Shown here piece by piece: positions 5,808 through 12,465 of a stretch of DNA of 23,977 nt. The translations under genes and the position numbers were made by a program. The notes below the pieces were generated by a model that was given only the letters and a program-made list of their open reading frames with translations, made no database searches and had not been told where the DNA came from. The stretch is from a virus. The stretch is taken from IMG/VR virus record IMGVR_UViG_3300009155_003259, positions 1 through 23,977 of that record; one strand, written 5' to 3'. Every line of letters starts with the position of its first letter. The stretch's first letter is position 1.

Positions 5808-7112
5808 TTATAAAACATATAGCTGTAAAAGTCTATATGCAGTTGGCCAAAAATACGGACCCAGCATCCATACAAAAATCATTGGAACTGGATCAATTTT
5901 TTTCTTGTACAAAAAATATCCCACCACAGTGGAAATTGCAAAAACAATCATGTAAAAGACTGAGCGGTCTGAGTCCATGCCCAAATACCAAACATCACAT
6001 GCTATCAATGCAAAAATAAAATAAAATACATATTGGTAATATCTGGCAAACCAGTTGATCATTTGAACAATATAATGCACACAAAATGCAAGACATGCCA
6101 CTACTCCAACTGATATACCCACGGCCATTTTCAAATAAGTATCCGCATTGAGTTGGTTAATCGACCAACCGCGATCGGTCAGCAAATTGACCACTATGGC
6201 CTCACTTGGTTGTATTGCCACACCAAATACCAATAATGGAAACAGCACAGATATCACAGCCGCATTGTCGGCTGCTTCCGCTGAACTTATTCTTGTCAAT
6301 GCAGTGCTAGATTTGATCTTGGATTCAACAAAATGTGCAGTAGCAGCACTTACTGTTACTCCAATCAACGGCAACAGTCCTGTTAAAAATCCAATAATAG
6401 TACCTCGGGCCATCACTGCGGCTGGTACCAATTGTACAGGTTGACTGGTATCAATTTTGTTGTGATCTACTGGACTTGCATTGGACATATCTGCCATGGC
6501 AGCAAACAACATAGGGATGGCATACATGCCTAACAGTATAGGAAGGAAAGGCAAGCCATTGACCAAAAATTCTACCCCCATGGTCAGGATAGATTTACCT
6601 AAAAACTGGTTGTATCCAATCAAGCTACCTACTAGCCCAATCACACACAATAGTAAATTTGTTTTGAATTTATTTCCAGACCAAGCCAGCGCAGAAACTG
6701 CTACCACGACTATAATGACAAAGAATACATCTGTGCGAAGAAAATATCGAAATTCAGTACCAAACTGAATTAACAAGCTCAGCATTGCTACAGATGCTAA
6801 CGTGGCAACAGCACTAGCCTGTCCAGTCCTATACAATGCAGTCCATAACAAGTCGGAGTTGATGATTTCTTGTCGTTCTTTAAGAACTGGAATGGCCGTG
6901 ACATCACCAGCAAGGCCAAGCCACAGCCCAACTACACTTGAGCTAAACTGCCCGCAAGTGATCATGGTAGCATAAAATGCAATCAAAGTGTTGAATTCTA
7001 AATGTGCCACAAATGGATATAGCATGATCATCATCACGCTGTCTCCTATTGCTGGCAACATTCCTACCAAGAGTCCTATTGGGATTGCAAGAAATATTAT
7101 AAAAAATTCCAT
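5808..7112 (-). CDS. tctA: TctA-type permease of a tripartite tricarboxylate transporter
   Basis: A 434-residue, very hydrophobic protein with about 11-12 membrane segments. The TctA layout is visible: an N-terminal GLLVGMLPAIGDS loop (TctA: G-x-PGxG), a segment with GQFSSSVVGLWLGLAGD (TctA: yyGGs...P) and a mid-protein repeat of the first motif, GFLTGLLPLIGVTVSA. The C-terminus ends in PMIFVWMLGPYFWP, like the TctA P-x-x-LG-x-x-LG-P region. With the TctC homologue next door this is a proton- or sodium-driven carboxylate importer. I found no separate TctB (small 4-helix subunit). It follows the oxygenase stop by 6 bases. A transporter of this type in a phage is unexpected. Confidence 0.8.
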   Translation of the reverse strand: MEFFIIFLAIPIGLLVGMLPAIGDSVMMIMLYPFVAHLEFNTLIAFYATMITCGQFSSSVVGLWLGLAGDVTAIPVLKERQEIINSDLLWTALYRTGQASAVATLASVAMLSLLIQFGTEFRYFLRTDVFFVIIVVVAVSALAWSGNKFKTNLLLCVIGLVGSLIGYNQFLGKSILTMGVEFLVNGLPFLPILLGMYAIPMLFAAMADMSNASPVDHNKIDTSQPVQLVPAAVMARGTIIGFLTGLLPLIGVTVSAATAHFVESKIKSSTALTRISSAEAADNAAVISVLFPLLVFGVAIQPSEAIVVNLLTDRGWSINQLNADTYLKMAVGISVGVVACLAFCVHYIVQMINWFARYYQYVFYFIFALIACDVWYLGMDSDRSVFYMIVFAISTVVGYFLYKKKIDPVPMIFVWMLGPYFWPTAYRLLQLYVL

Positions 7113-7118
7113 GACAAT

Positions 7119-7964
7119 TTATAATTGTATCTGCTTGACCAAGTGTTGGTTGATGTTATTGATGATCCAATGGTCTGATGAGTTATTAATCATGCCACTG
7201 ATTCTTAAAAACACCCTAGGAACCCAGGCAGTATTTGCTGTGTAGTGCATTCGATTACAATTATCAAATACCACTGCATCCCCAATTTTCCAATTGGTCC
7301 AATATTGATCATCTACTCCCAACACATGCCCGGGTACATAATCAGTCAGTGCCATCAACAATCTAATAGATGTCATGCCTCTGATTGACTTTGTGGACAC
7401 ATCAAATGGCAAATCTAATACTGTAGGATTGCTAGCAGCTATGTTCCGCCACATGGTCAACATAGTATCCACATGTGCTGGAAAAATACAAGCAGTTGGT
7501 TGATATTGTATTGCTACGGCACAATGCTCTAGATCAAATGCTTGTGCTATGGTTAATAATTCAGGATACGCTACAGGATTGATTATACTGTGTGTTACCG
7601 AATTGAATCCTGCGGCTTTTTGCATAGCATGCTCACCACCTAGATAATTGGTATCAAAAGAACTATTTGAAGCAGTAATATGCTTGTTGTCTTTGGAGAT
7701 TTTATTAGCTAGATCTATTAGAGTTGGGGATGTGACTGTGGCAATATGCTCTATTTTGTATTCTCTAATAGTGATACTGGTTGCTAACTTAGAAATTTTA
7801 TATACATCGGGTCCTAGAATGTCTATGAGATTTTCATAGTTGTCCATCCAAGAAAAATAATCTCGCACTGTTTTTATATTGGCATATTGTGTCTGATAAA
7901 AAGACAAGGCTGATACGGTCAAATTATCTACTTGAATTTCACGGCCAATAATATCAGTGTTCAT
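7119..7964 (-). CDS. 2-oxoglutarate/Fe(II)-dependent oxygenase-like protein
   Basis: A 281-residue protein. The iron facial triad is visible as H164-V-D166 (FPAHVD) and a distal H240 (NRMHYTAN), followed by R250 (VPRVFLRISG), the arginine expected to hold 2-oxoglutarate. Between them WKIGDAVVFDN is the typical strand before the distal histidine. This is the double-stranded beta-helix core of aspartyl/asparaginyl-hydroxylase-like or phytanoyl-type dioxygenases. I see no clue to the substrate. The ATG follows the phosphoesterase stop by 1 base; an upstream GTG start is possible but lies inside that gene. TctA follows directly, so it shares the transporter operon. Confidence 0.75.
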   Translation of the reverse strand: MNTDIIGREIQVDNLTVSALSFYQTQYANIKTVRDYFSWMDNYENLIDILGPDVYKISKLATSITIREYKIEHIATVTSPTLIDLANKISKDNKHITASNSSFDTNYLGGEHAMQKAAGFNSVTHSIINPVAYPELLTIAQAFDLEHCAVAIQYQPTACIFPAHVDTMLTMWRNIAASNPTVLDLPFDVSTKSIRGMTSIRLLMALTDYVPGHVLGVDDQYWTNWKIGDAVVFDNCNRMHYTANTAWVPRVFLRISGMINNSSDHWIINNINQHLVKQIQL

Positions 7965-7965
7965 G

Positions 7966-8511
7966 TCAGTGATGCTCTTTGATTGCACCCTTCAAGCCAA
8001 GTCGAATTGCTTCGTCCATGGAGATAGCAATTGCACCAGTGGAATCCATGCCAACATCCACAGCACGATATCGCTCCATTCCACTTGTGCCACCGTGAAG
8101 ATGACCATGCAAGTGTACTGAACCGCAATGCATTTGGTCCCATTCTGCAATAGGATAGTGAAACATCACAACTTTGATTTCGTTGAACTGCACATCCAGA
8201 TACTTGTGGACTTCGCAAAAACATGCACGGAATTCAGGATCCTGCAAGGTCTTGCGGTCGTGATTGCCTTCAATCAGGATTTTGTTGCCGTTGCAACGCA
8301 TCATGTATTCTGCTGCTTTGGCCGCTGGCAAGAACGCTACATCGCCTAGGATGTACACAGTATCTTCAGGAGCAATCATGGCATTCCATTCAATTACCAT
8401 TTGTTCGTTCATGTATGCAACATCGTCACGAAATCGTGCCCGTGTTACAGGGCAGAACTTCATGATGTTTTTGTGCCCAAAGTGCAAGTCAGATGTTACC
8501 CAAGTCTTCAT
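7966..8511 (-). CDS. Calcineurin-like metallophosphoesterase
   Basis: A 181-residue phosphoesterase with all metal-binding motifs in order: D8-L-H10 (SDLHFGH), GD57 (ILGDVAF), GNH84D, H118 (FHYP) and G136-H-L-H139. Small phage enzymes of this type can hydrolyse phosphodiesters or phosphomonoesters; the substrate is not evident. The start is set at MKTWVTSDLH because motif I must lie at the N-terminus and the ATG sits just after the stop of the preceding gene. It is second in the operon started by the promoter at 8771-8799. Confidence 0.88.
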   Translation of the reverse strand: MKTWVTSDLHFGHKNIMKFCPVTRARFRDDVAYMNEQMVIEWNAMIAPEDTVYILGDVAFLPAAKAAEYMMRCNGNKILIEGNHDRKTLQDPEFRACFCEVHKYLDVQFNEIKVVMFHYPIAEWDQMHCGSVHLHGHLHGGTSGMERYRAVDVGMDSTGAIAISMDEAIRLGLKGAIKEHH

Positions 8512-8512
8512 A

Positions 8513-8764
8513 TTATTTCTGTTTTGTTTGGCCAATGCGGCTGGCCTTATTCCAGGTGTACGCTACCCCATCAGGAGTCTTACCATCCACCACAGCATCC
8601 ACACCAGGTTTGCCCACGTGGTTGGGATCTTCTGATACCATGGTAACAAAGATCATGCCCAGCTTGCGAAAGGCCTCGGTATACTTCAATGCTTCGTTTA
8701 GGGTAACGGCATCATGTGCGTGTGACCAATTGGTCACAGGATCTGTATAGTAGATTTTAAACAT
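8513..8764 (-). CDS. Small hypothetical protein, first gene of the transporter operon
   Basis: An 83-residue protein starting MFKIYYTDPVTN. I do not recognise the family. It may fold as alternating beta and alpha elements. The ATG lies only 6 bases beyond a perfect TATAAT box, so the mRNA should start at or next to the ATG (leaderless); an upstream in-frame ATG would overlap the promoter. The operon behind it holds a phosphoesterase, oxygenase, TctA, TctC and the PP-loop protein. Confidence 0.75.
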   Translation of the reverse strand: MFKIYYTDPVTNWSHAHDAVTLNEALKYTEAFRKLGMIFVTMVSEDPNHVGKPGVDAVVDGKTPDGVAYTWNKASRIGQTKQK

Positions 8765-8770
8765 AACCCT

Positions 8771-8799
8771 ATTATATAGCATAGCACTATTCAAGTCAA
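8771..8799 (-). promoter_or_regulatory. Sigma70-type promoter of the transporter operon, leaderless
   Basis: Minus strand TTGACT (8794-8799), 17-base spacer, TATAAT (8771-8776), then only 6 bases to the ATG at 8764. It fills the space after the stop of the amidotransferase-like gene. Confidence 0.85.
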
Positions 8800-8800
8800 G

Positions 8801-9463
8801 CTATGTTGACATAAGGGTGTGGGTAAATTGCAACAACAGTTGATGATGCAGTCCTTGATGCCAATGTGGTGCTAGATATTGCCAGGGTTTTTGATACCAT
8901 AATCGGGTACTTTCTAAATGACAACCAATCACCCCAACTCTGTTTTGAATGATAGCCATTGGGTCACCATTTGCATATCGACCCACAGTGGTAAATTTGG
9001 TCTCATCACCAATCAGGGCACACCCGTCCCAGAAGAACATGTTATGCGGTTGGCCTTGCCAATCAATTGCGGTAACAGTTCCGTAACTTCTACGTACCTC
9101 AGCACCCGGACGTTTGATGTATTGTTCGCACTTTACGTCCTGCAAAATATCAAAAAACCAATGCCCGGCCCAGTATGCTCCCATGCAAATGCCCAAGTAT
9201 CTGCCGCCGGATTCCACAAAATCAGCTATCATGTTGGCTTGTTTACGCAGGAAGAAATCATAGTAGCGATCAGCTTCGCCAATCCCCCCTGGAAACACAA
9301 CCATTGCTGCCTGTGCCAACAAGTCTGAATTTAGAGTTTTTTCGTTGAATCTCTGTACGCGATAGTGACTGCCTAGACTCTTTTCTACCCCATCACAGCT
9401 TTGATTGCTGCATTCAGGATGATGAGAGAACAAGGCAATCAGGGGTTTATGGGCATCCAGCAT
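8801..9463 (-). CDS. Class I glutamine amidotransferase-like protein (BPL_N type)
   Basis: A 220-residue protein with the class I amidotransferase fold: FPGG at 57-60 (oxyanion loop), the nucleophile elbow GICMGAYWAG with C93, and H182/E184 in GCHLESTRLWY as candidate catalytic partners. The pattern best fits the N-terminal domain of fungal biotin-protein ligases (BPL_N), whose stand-alone bacterial relatives have no settled role. A hydrolase or glutaminase activity is likely, but a partner synthetase is not adjacent. It has no Shine-Dalgarno; a late-promoter-like motif shared with the radical SAM gene at 537-1295 ends 4 bases upstream of the ATG. Confidence 0.75.
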   Translation of the reverse strand: MLDAHKPLIALFSHHPECSNQSCDGVEKSLGSHYRVQRFNEKTLNSDLLAQAAMVVFPGGIGEADRYYDFFLRKQANMIADFVESGGRYLGICMGAYWAGHWFFDILQDVKCEQYIKRPGAEVRRSYGTVTAIDWQGQPHNMFFWDGCALIGDETKFTTVGRYANGDPMAIIQNRVGVIGCHLESTRLWYQKPWQYLAPHWHQGLHHQLLLQFTHTLMST

Positions 9464-9467
9464 GTTG

Positions 9468-9486
9468 TTATTTACACACTATTTTG
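9468..9486 (-). promoter_or_regulatory. Shared 19-base start-proximal motif, copy B (late-promoter-like)
   Basis: Minus strand CAAAATAGTGTGTAAATAA, ending 4 bases before the ATG of the amidotransferase-like gene. It matches 18 of 19 bases of the copy at 1299-1317. Confidence 0.5.
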
Positions 9487-9496
9487 CCCTGTATTT

Positions 9497-9880
9497 TTAA
9501 TCTGTGTCTGGCCAAGGTTCTACCAACCACCCTATAGCAAATAGGTCTTGACGTATTTCATCAGTAACGGTACTTTCCCCTACGTAGCCTTTGGTGCCAG
9601 TCTCATCACCATTGCCTAGTCCGCCGCCCATGCCCGAACAATACCAGTCCATGTAGTCGCCTTGCTTGCGTATATCAGCAATGATCCCGCCAGCTGATCG
9701 CCAACTACGTGTCCATTTTAAATCTGCAACTCTAGGCCAAACATCGTTTTTTTGAAACACATTATTACACATGGCCGCATAGAGATTCTGGGCGTATGTA
9801 TCGCTGTCAATCACTTTCTTTGCCATCCATCCAGATGTGACAATGTCCTTGTCGAGATCATTGGCAGGATCTTGTCTCAT
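9497..9880 (-). CDS. Conserved phage protein, unknown function
   Basis: A 127-residue protein. The centre, WRSAGGIIADIRKQGDYMDW followed by YCSGMG, and the C-terminal VTDEIRQDLFAIGW resemble a small protein that recurs in T4-like phages of aquatic bacteria, with no known role. The ATG overlaps the stop of the next upstream gene (ATGA at 9877-9880), so translation is coupled. It has no membrane segment or signal peptide. Confidence 0.75.
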   Translation of the reverse strand: MRQDPANDLDKDIVTSGWMAKKVIDSDTYAQNLYAAMCNNVFQKNDVWPRVADLKWTRSWRSAGGIIADIRKQGDYMDWYCSGMGGGLGNGDETGTKGYVGESTVTDEIRQDLFAIGWLVEPWPDTD

Positions 9881-10080
9881 TGCAAAGTGCGGGATTCATC
9901 CTGGAGATCGGCTTTGACTCGATCCGGCAGATCCGCAAAATCAACTTCCGTGCTTTGTGCAGCAAGTTCTTCGGGAGTCATGGATCCAAACATTTCTTCA
10001 AGTTCTGTTATCAAGGCATCTAGTTCTTCTTGAGAGCCATCAAAGTCATCAAACGCTCCTGGTGCAAACTGTACTTTCAT
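9877..10080 (-). CDS. Small acidic protein, unknown function
   Basis: A 67-residue, strongly acidic protein (MKVQFAPGAFDDFDGSQEEL...) of mostly helical character. Acidic phage mini-proteins can be inhibitors or DNA mimics, but nothing here proves that. The start has AAGGA 7 bases upstream; the frame extends further upstream only into the tRNA gene. It is coupled to the next gene by an ATGA overlap. Confidence 0.75.
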   Translation of the reverse strand: MKVQFAPGAFDDFDGSQEELDALITELEEMFGSMTPEELAAQSTEVDFADLPDRVKADLQDESRTLQ

Positions 10081-10099
10081 AATGTATCCTTGTGATAAA

Positions 10100-10177
10100 T
10101 GGTGGGACCTCTGTGAGTCGAACACAGCACCAACAGATTATGAGTCTGCTGCTCTAACCAACATGAGCTAAGGTCCC
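10100..10177 (-). tRNA. tRNA with CAU anticodon (elongator Met or Ile2)
   Basis: Cloverleaf on the minus strand: acceptor GGGACCT/AGGTCCC, D-stem GCTC/GAGC with GG in the loop, anticodon stem GCAGA/TCTGT with loop CTCATAA, T-stem CTGTG/CACAG, discriminator A and encoded CCA; 78 bases. It lacks initiator features. The anticodon CAU could be elongator Met, or Ile2 if C34 is changed to lysidine; sequence alone does not settle it. It lies between two small protein genes, apart from the other tRNAs. Confidence 0.93.
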
Positions 10178-10187
10178 TGGTTATTTG

Positions 10188-10385
10188 TTACGCCAAACGA
10201 TCTACGTTCTGGCCATTGCGATTCATGCGCCTGTTCATTTCTACATGTTTGGCTTCGTCAATTTCATGTTGATGTTTGATTCGTACCTCATCCTGCAAAC
10301 GTTCAAGGTGACGGCGATCCACACGGCGAATCTCTTGAAGCCTGTAAACTTCGTTATTGTGTGTGTGGATGCTGTCAACTTTCAT
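10188..10385 (-). CDS. Small charged helical protein, unknown function
   Basis: A 65-residue protein starting MKVDSIHTHNNEV, very rich in Arg, His, Glu and Asn and probably one long helix. The ATG at 10385 is preferred to an upstream in-frame TTG; Shine-Dalgarno is weak. The stop lies 11 bases before the 5' end of the CAU tRNA. I do not recognise the family. Confidence 0.65.
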   Translation of the reverse strand: MKVDSIHTHNNEVYRLQEIRRVDRRHLERLQDEVRIKHQHEIDEAKHVEMNRRMNRNGQNVDRLA

Positions 10386-10407
10386 AATATTACTTATCAA
10401 TCACTTG

Positions 10408-10557
10408 CTATTCCGAATAGCTGTCAACTTCTGTTAACTCGGCCACTTGATACACCATGTCCACTGACACATCCAACATACCAGAAATGGTCACTGGTCG
10501 GTAACCTTCTTCAAGTAGAGATCTAATCTCTTCAATCAGTTGTTTTATTTTGCTCAT
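10408..10557 (-). CDS. Small HTH-like protein
   Basis: A 49-residue protein starting MSKIKQLIEEIRSLLEEG. The middle (YRPVTISGMLDVSVDMVYQV) has the spacing of a helix-turn-helix in which a position-sensing helix is followed by V-x-x-DMVYQV, so it may bind DNA as a mini-regulator. RBS AAGGA lies 7 bases before the ATG, which is preferred to a further upstream in-frame ATG. It follows the kinase gene by 32 bases. Confidence 0.65.
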   Translation of the reverse strand: MSKIKQLIEEIRSLLEEGYRPVTISGMLDVSVDMVYQVAELTEVDSYSE

Positions 10558-10589
10558 ATTATTCCTTTTGTTTTGAAATTCACATGGGT

Positions 10590-11053
10590 TCAACTAGCAT
10601 TCCAAATCTCTGCATATCCTTCTTCTTCGGTAGGTTCTTCCCAACCGTCGATCATGCTACGCATAACATGATCGGAATGCTCTTTCCAACACGGCTGGCC
10701 AACCGCCGAGCCAGTTCTTCAGCCTCGGGGGTGCGAAACACCACAGCAATATGTTCATAGTCAGGCAACATGCGGAACTTCTTCAGACGACTTTTGACTG
10801 TGGTTGAGGTCTGATCCCAAATTATACTATGATTGTGCTCACGTGCAAATACAACTTGTTCAGTCATCAAGTCCACAGCCGTGGGCATGTACTCCTTGAA
10901 CACTTGATTGTAGGTTTTGCCTTGTGCTCTGGCATAGTCTTCCACAAACGCATCTGTACTGACTATAGTCAGCCCCAGGGCCCAGTCTTGGTCCCGTATC
11001 CAGGTGCTTTTGCCTGCGCCCGGAACTCCTACTAATACGTAAACTTTTGACAT
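10590..11053 (-). pseudogene. Polynucleotide kinase (T4 Pnk kinase-domain type), frameshifted
   Basis: A P-loop kinase of about 154 residues when the frame is repaired. Walker A is GVPGAGKST (residues 8-16), STDAF matches the T4 Pnk NRDDY region, and RLASRVGKSIP is the lid. The frame then runs into an early stop at 10652. In the -1 frame from about 10673 the sequence continues as DHVMRSMIDGWEEPTEEEGY to a stop at 10590. T4 Pnk has VPIDVLRSM at this point, so the shifted frame is the true C-terminus and one base appears to be missing. The start is set at MSKVYVLVG, where TAATG overlaps the previous stop and GAGAAG precedes it. The enzyme would phosphorylate 5'-OH RNA ends before ligation. It has only the kinase half; no phosphatase domain is present. 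Confidence 0.8.
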
Positions 11054-11166
11054 TACTTCTCTACAATTCGATATTGACTTTTTGGATAGCGTTCTTGCAG
11101 CCATTCAATCAGGCCTGGCTCCCAAGGCAGTTTAACTGATTCATAACGATTGGTAATGTATTTCAT
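11053..11166 (-). CDS. 37-residue protein coupled to the kinase
   Basis: A short ORF starting MKYITNRYESVKLPWEPG and ending YRIVEK. Its ATG overlaps the stop of the upstream gene (4 bases) and its stop overlaps the kinase ATG (TAATG), so it sits tightly in the operon, the best evidence that it is real. Basic and aromatic-rich; no family recognised. Confidence 0.65.
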   Translation of the reverse strand: MKYITNRYESVKLPWEPGLIEWLQERYPKSQYRIVEK

Positions 11167-11387
11167 TCTTCAACTCTGAAATGTTCTTTAATATCGTTAA
11201 CCAACTCAACCGCCCATACTGGTTCGGCATATTGAGCCGCTTCATTCCCAATCTTATCCAAACATTCCTTCACAATCAACTCGGCGAACTTTTCTGCATT
11301 GAGCAGACGAATCTTTGTATCTGGATCTGCCATGTTAGGCACCCATTCCATAGACTGTTCTTTTAGTTGTCGAATTCGTTCATTCAT
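11163..11387 (-). CDS. Small hypothetical protein
   Basis: A 74-residue protein starting MNERIRQLKEQSMEWVPN, largely helical and acidic. The first ~15 residues and the FAELIVKECLDKI stretch resemble short proteins scattered through T4-like and other large phages, with unknown role. Overlaps its upstream neighbour by 4 bases and the 37-residue ORF by 4. Confidence 0.75.
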   Translation of the reverse strand: MNERIRQLKEQSMEWVPNMADPDTKIRLLNAEKFAELIVKECLDKIGNEAAQYAEPVWAVELVNDIKEHFRVEE

Positions 11388-11605
11388 TCTTCGTGTCCTA
11401 GTGTTTGAGGGCTGTGATCCAGTCGATCAATGTCGTTTTCACGATAGAAGAATGCATCTGGATCCGTTATTGTAACACACAAATCGCTATGATGCAAGTC
11501 ATAATCCACAAAGTTGTGTTCAGAATCATACACTCTGAATTTGTAAACACCGGCAGCAACTTGGATCAACACACCTTCCGTACCATCAGCTGACGTTGGT
11601 TTCAT
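11384..11605 (-). CDS. Small hypothetical protein, beta-rich
   Basis: A 73-residue protein starting MKPTSADGTEGVL. The first half (GVLIQVAAGVYKFRVYDSEH) looks like paired beta strands; the second half is acidic with two His-Asp patches. RBS AGGAGAG is 5 bases before the ATG, a strong site. No family recognised. Confidence 0.75.
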   Translation of the reverse strand: MKPTSADGTEGVLIQVAAGVYKFRVYDSEHNFVDYDLHHSDLCVTITDPDAFFYRENDIDRLDHSPQTLGHEE

Positions 11606-11619
11606 TGTTCTCTCCTAAA

Positions 11620-11805
11620 TTAAGTATCGCCTAATTGCCGTTCAAGATCTTCAATACGTTTTTCATAAACATCACGTAATGCATCTCGTTCATCCTCTAC
11701 GCTGGATAGTTCTTGTTGTAGATAAGTTATTTGTCCACGCAACCAAATAATCTGTTGCTCAAGTTCAAATATCTTTTCTCGTTGTGGATCTTCATCCTCG
11801 ATCAT
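11620..11805 (-). CDS. Small coiled-coil protein
   Basis: A 61-residue protein that is nearly all coiled coil: heptads of Leu/Ile run from FELEQQIIWLRGQ to RIEDLERQL. It is a likely dimerising or scaffolding mini-protein of unknown partner. RBS GGAG 7-8 bases upstream of the ATG. Confidence 0.7.
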   Translation of the reverse strand: MIEDEDPQREKIFELEQQIIWLRGQITYLQQELSSVEDERDALRDVYEKRIEDLERQLGDT

Positions 11806-11845
11806 TCTTCAACTCCAAAATGTTGTTTCAATCTTGCTTTTGCTA

Positions 11846-12187
11846 TTATTCGGCATGCCAGTTACCTTGCAAACAATGCAAGAATTCATGCCCTACTGTA
11901 CGCATATCTACCTTTTCAGGCAAAATTATCAAGCATCGATCTGGCCATTGCCAAGTACAAGCCAATGCACCGTTGGGAAATCCACCCAATCCAAAATTTC
12001 GACTTTGAGCATTGCAGACTGCTTGAATTTCGGACGCTTTGACATACTGTATCTCTACTGTTGTTTTGTTGGTACTATTTTTTTTCATATCAAACACACG
12101 ACTACCAGAATTATCAAAATTCCACTGTGCGTTTGCAGTGCTTGCAACCAAACATATTGCAACAGATAACACAAGATTTTTCAACAT
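11846..12187 (-). CDS. Secreted mini-protein with HExxH metallopeptidase motif
   Basis: A 113-residue protein with a clear signal peptide (MLKNLVLSVAICLVASTANA, cleavage expected after residue 20). Near the C-terminus VGHEFLHCLQGNWH contains HEFLH, the HExxH zinc motif of metallopeptidases, with a further His 9 residues on (HEFLHCLQGNWH) that could be the third ligand. Four cysteines in the mature part could form disulphides in the periplasm. It is too short for a classical zincin, so it may be a minimal protease fold or use the site structurally. It sits beside a small two-helix membrane protein. Role at the envelope is inferred. Confidence 0.7.
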   Translation of the reverse strand: MLKNLVLSVAICLVASTANAQWNFDNSGSRVFDMKKNSTNKTTVEIQYVKASEIQAVCNAQSRNFGLGGFPNGALACTWQWPDRCLIILPEKVDMRTVGHEFLHCLQGNWHAE

Positions 12188-12192
12188 AATTA

Positions 12193-12465
12193 TTACTTAA
12201 TTTGAAATAAACAATACACACTCAAGGCAAAAACAGCCACAAACCCAGCTGTGTCAATCAGTTCAGAATACGATCCAGTCTTGCGAAGTGCCTGTGCAAT
12301 TAGATCAGTCAGTCGTTTAAAACTCTGATTTAAATTGCCATTGAATATCCCATCAATGATCAAGGCCACAGCCATAGCAAACATTGCCACAGTTACAACA
12401 TTCAACAATATCAACCATTGATAATAAGATATCCACTTGTCAAGATCTTTTATGTAGAATGACAT
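12193..12465 (-). CDS. Small two-helix membrane protein
   Basis: A 90-residue protein with two hydrophobic helices, about residues 16-40 (WLILLNVVTVAMFAMAVALI) and 69-88 (AGFVAVFALSVYCLFQ), separated by a ~28-residue charged loop. Its ATG overlaps the RNA ligase stop (TAATG). Size and topology allow a holin-like or superinfection-exclusion role, but no sequence signature supports either. It pairs with the secreted HExxH protein, which follows after 5 bases. Confidence 0.7.
   Translation of the reverse strand: MSFYIKDLDKWISYYQWLILLNVVTVAMFAMAVALIIDGIFNGNLNQSFKRLTDLIAQALRKTGSYSELIDTAGFVAVFALSVYCLFQIK

Noticed and set aside
7110-7130. Near-palindrome with TATAAATT just before tctA, considered as a late promoter
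   Set aside because: The last base departs from the TATAAATA consensus and the element lies across the oxygenase stop with no supporting leader; could be chance in AT-rich DNA.
8918-9328. Plus-strand ORF of 136 codons
   Set aside because: It is antisense to the amidotransferase-like gene, whose motifs and start are convincing; no plus-strand promoter or RBS seen.
10652-11104. Longer kinase start (MAARTLSKK...) upstream of MSKV
   Set aside because: The extension lies inside the 37-residue coupled ORF and lacks an RBS, whereas MSKV has GAGAAG and a TAATG junction.
11815-11862. 15-codon ORF MPNNSKSKIETTFWS overlapping the end of the HExxH gene
   Set aside because: Very short and without a good RBS of its own; nothing beyond position supports it.
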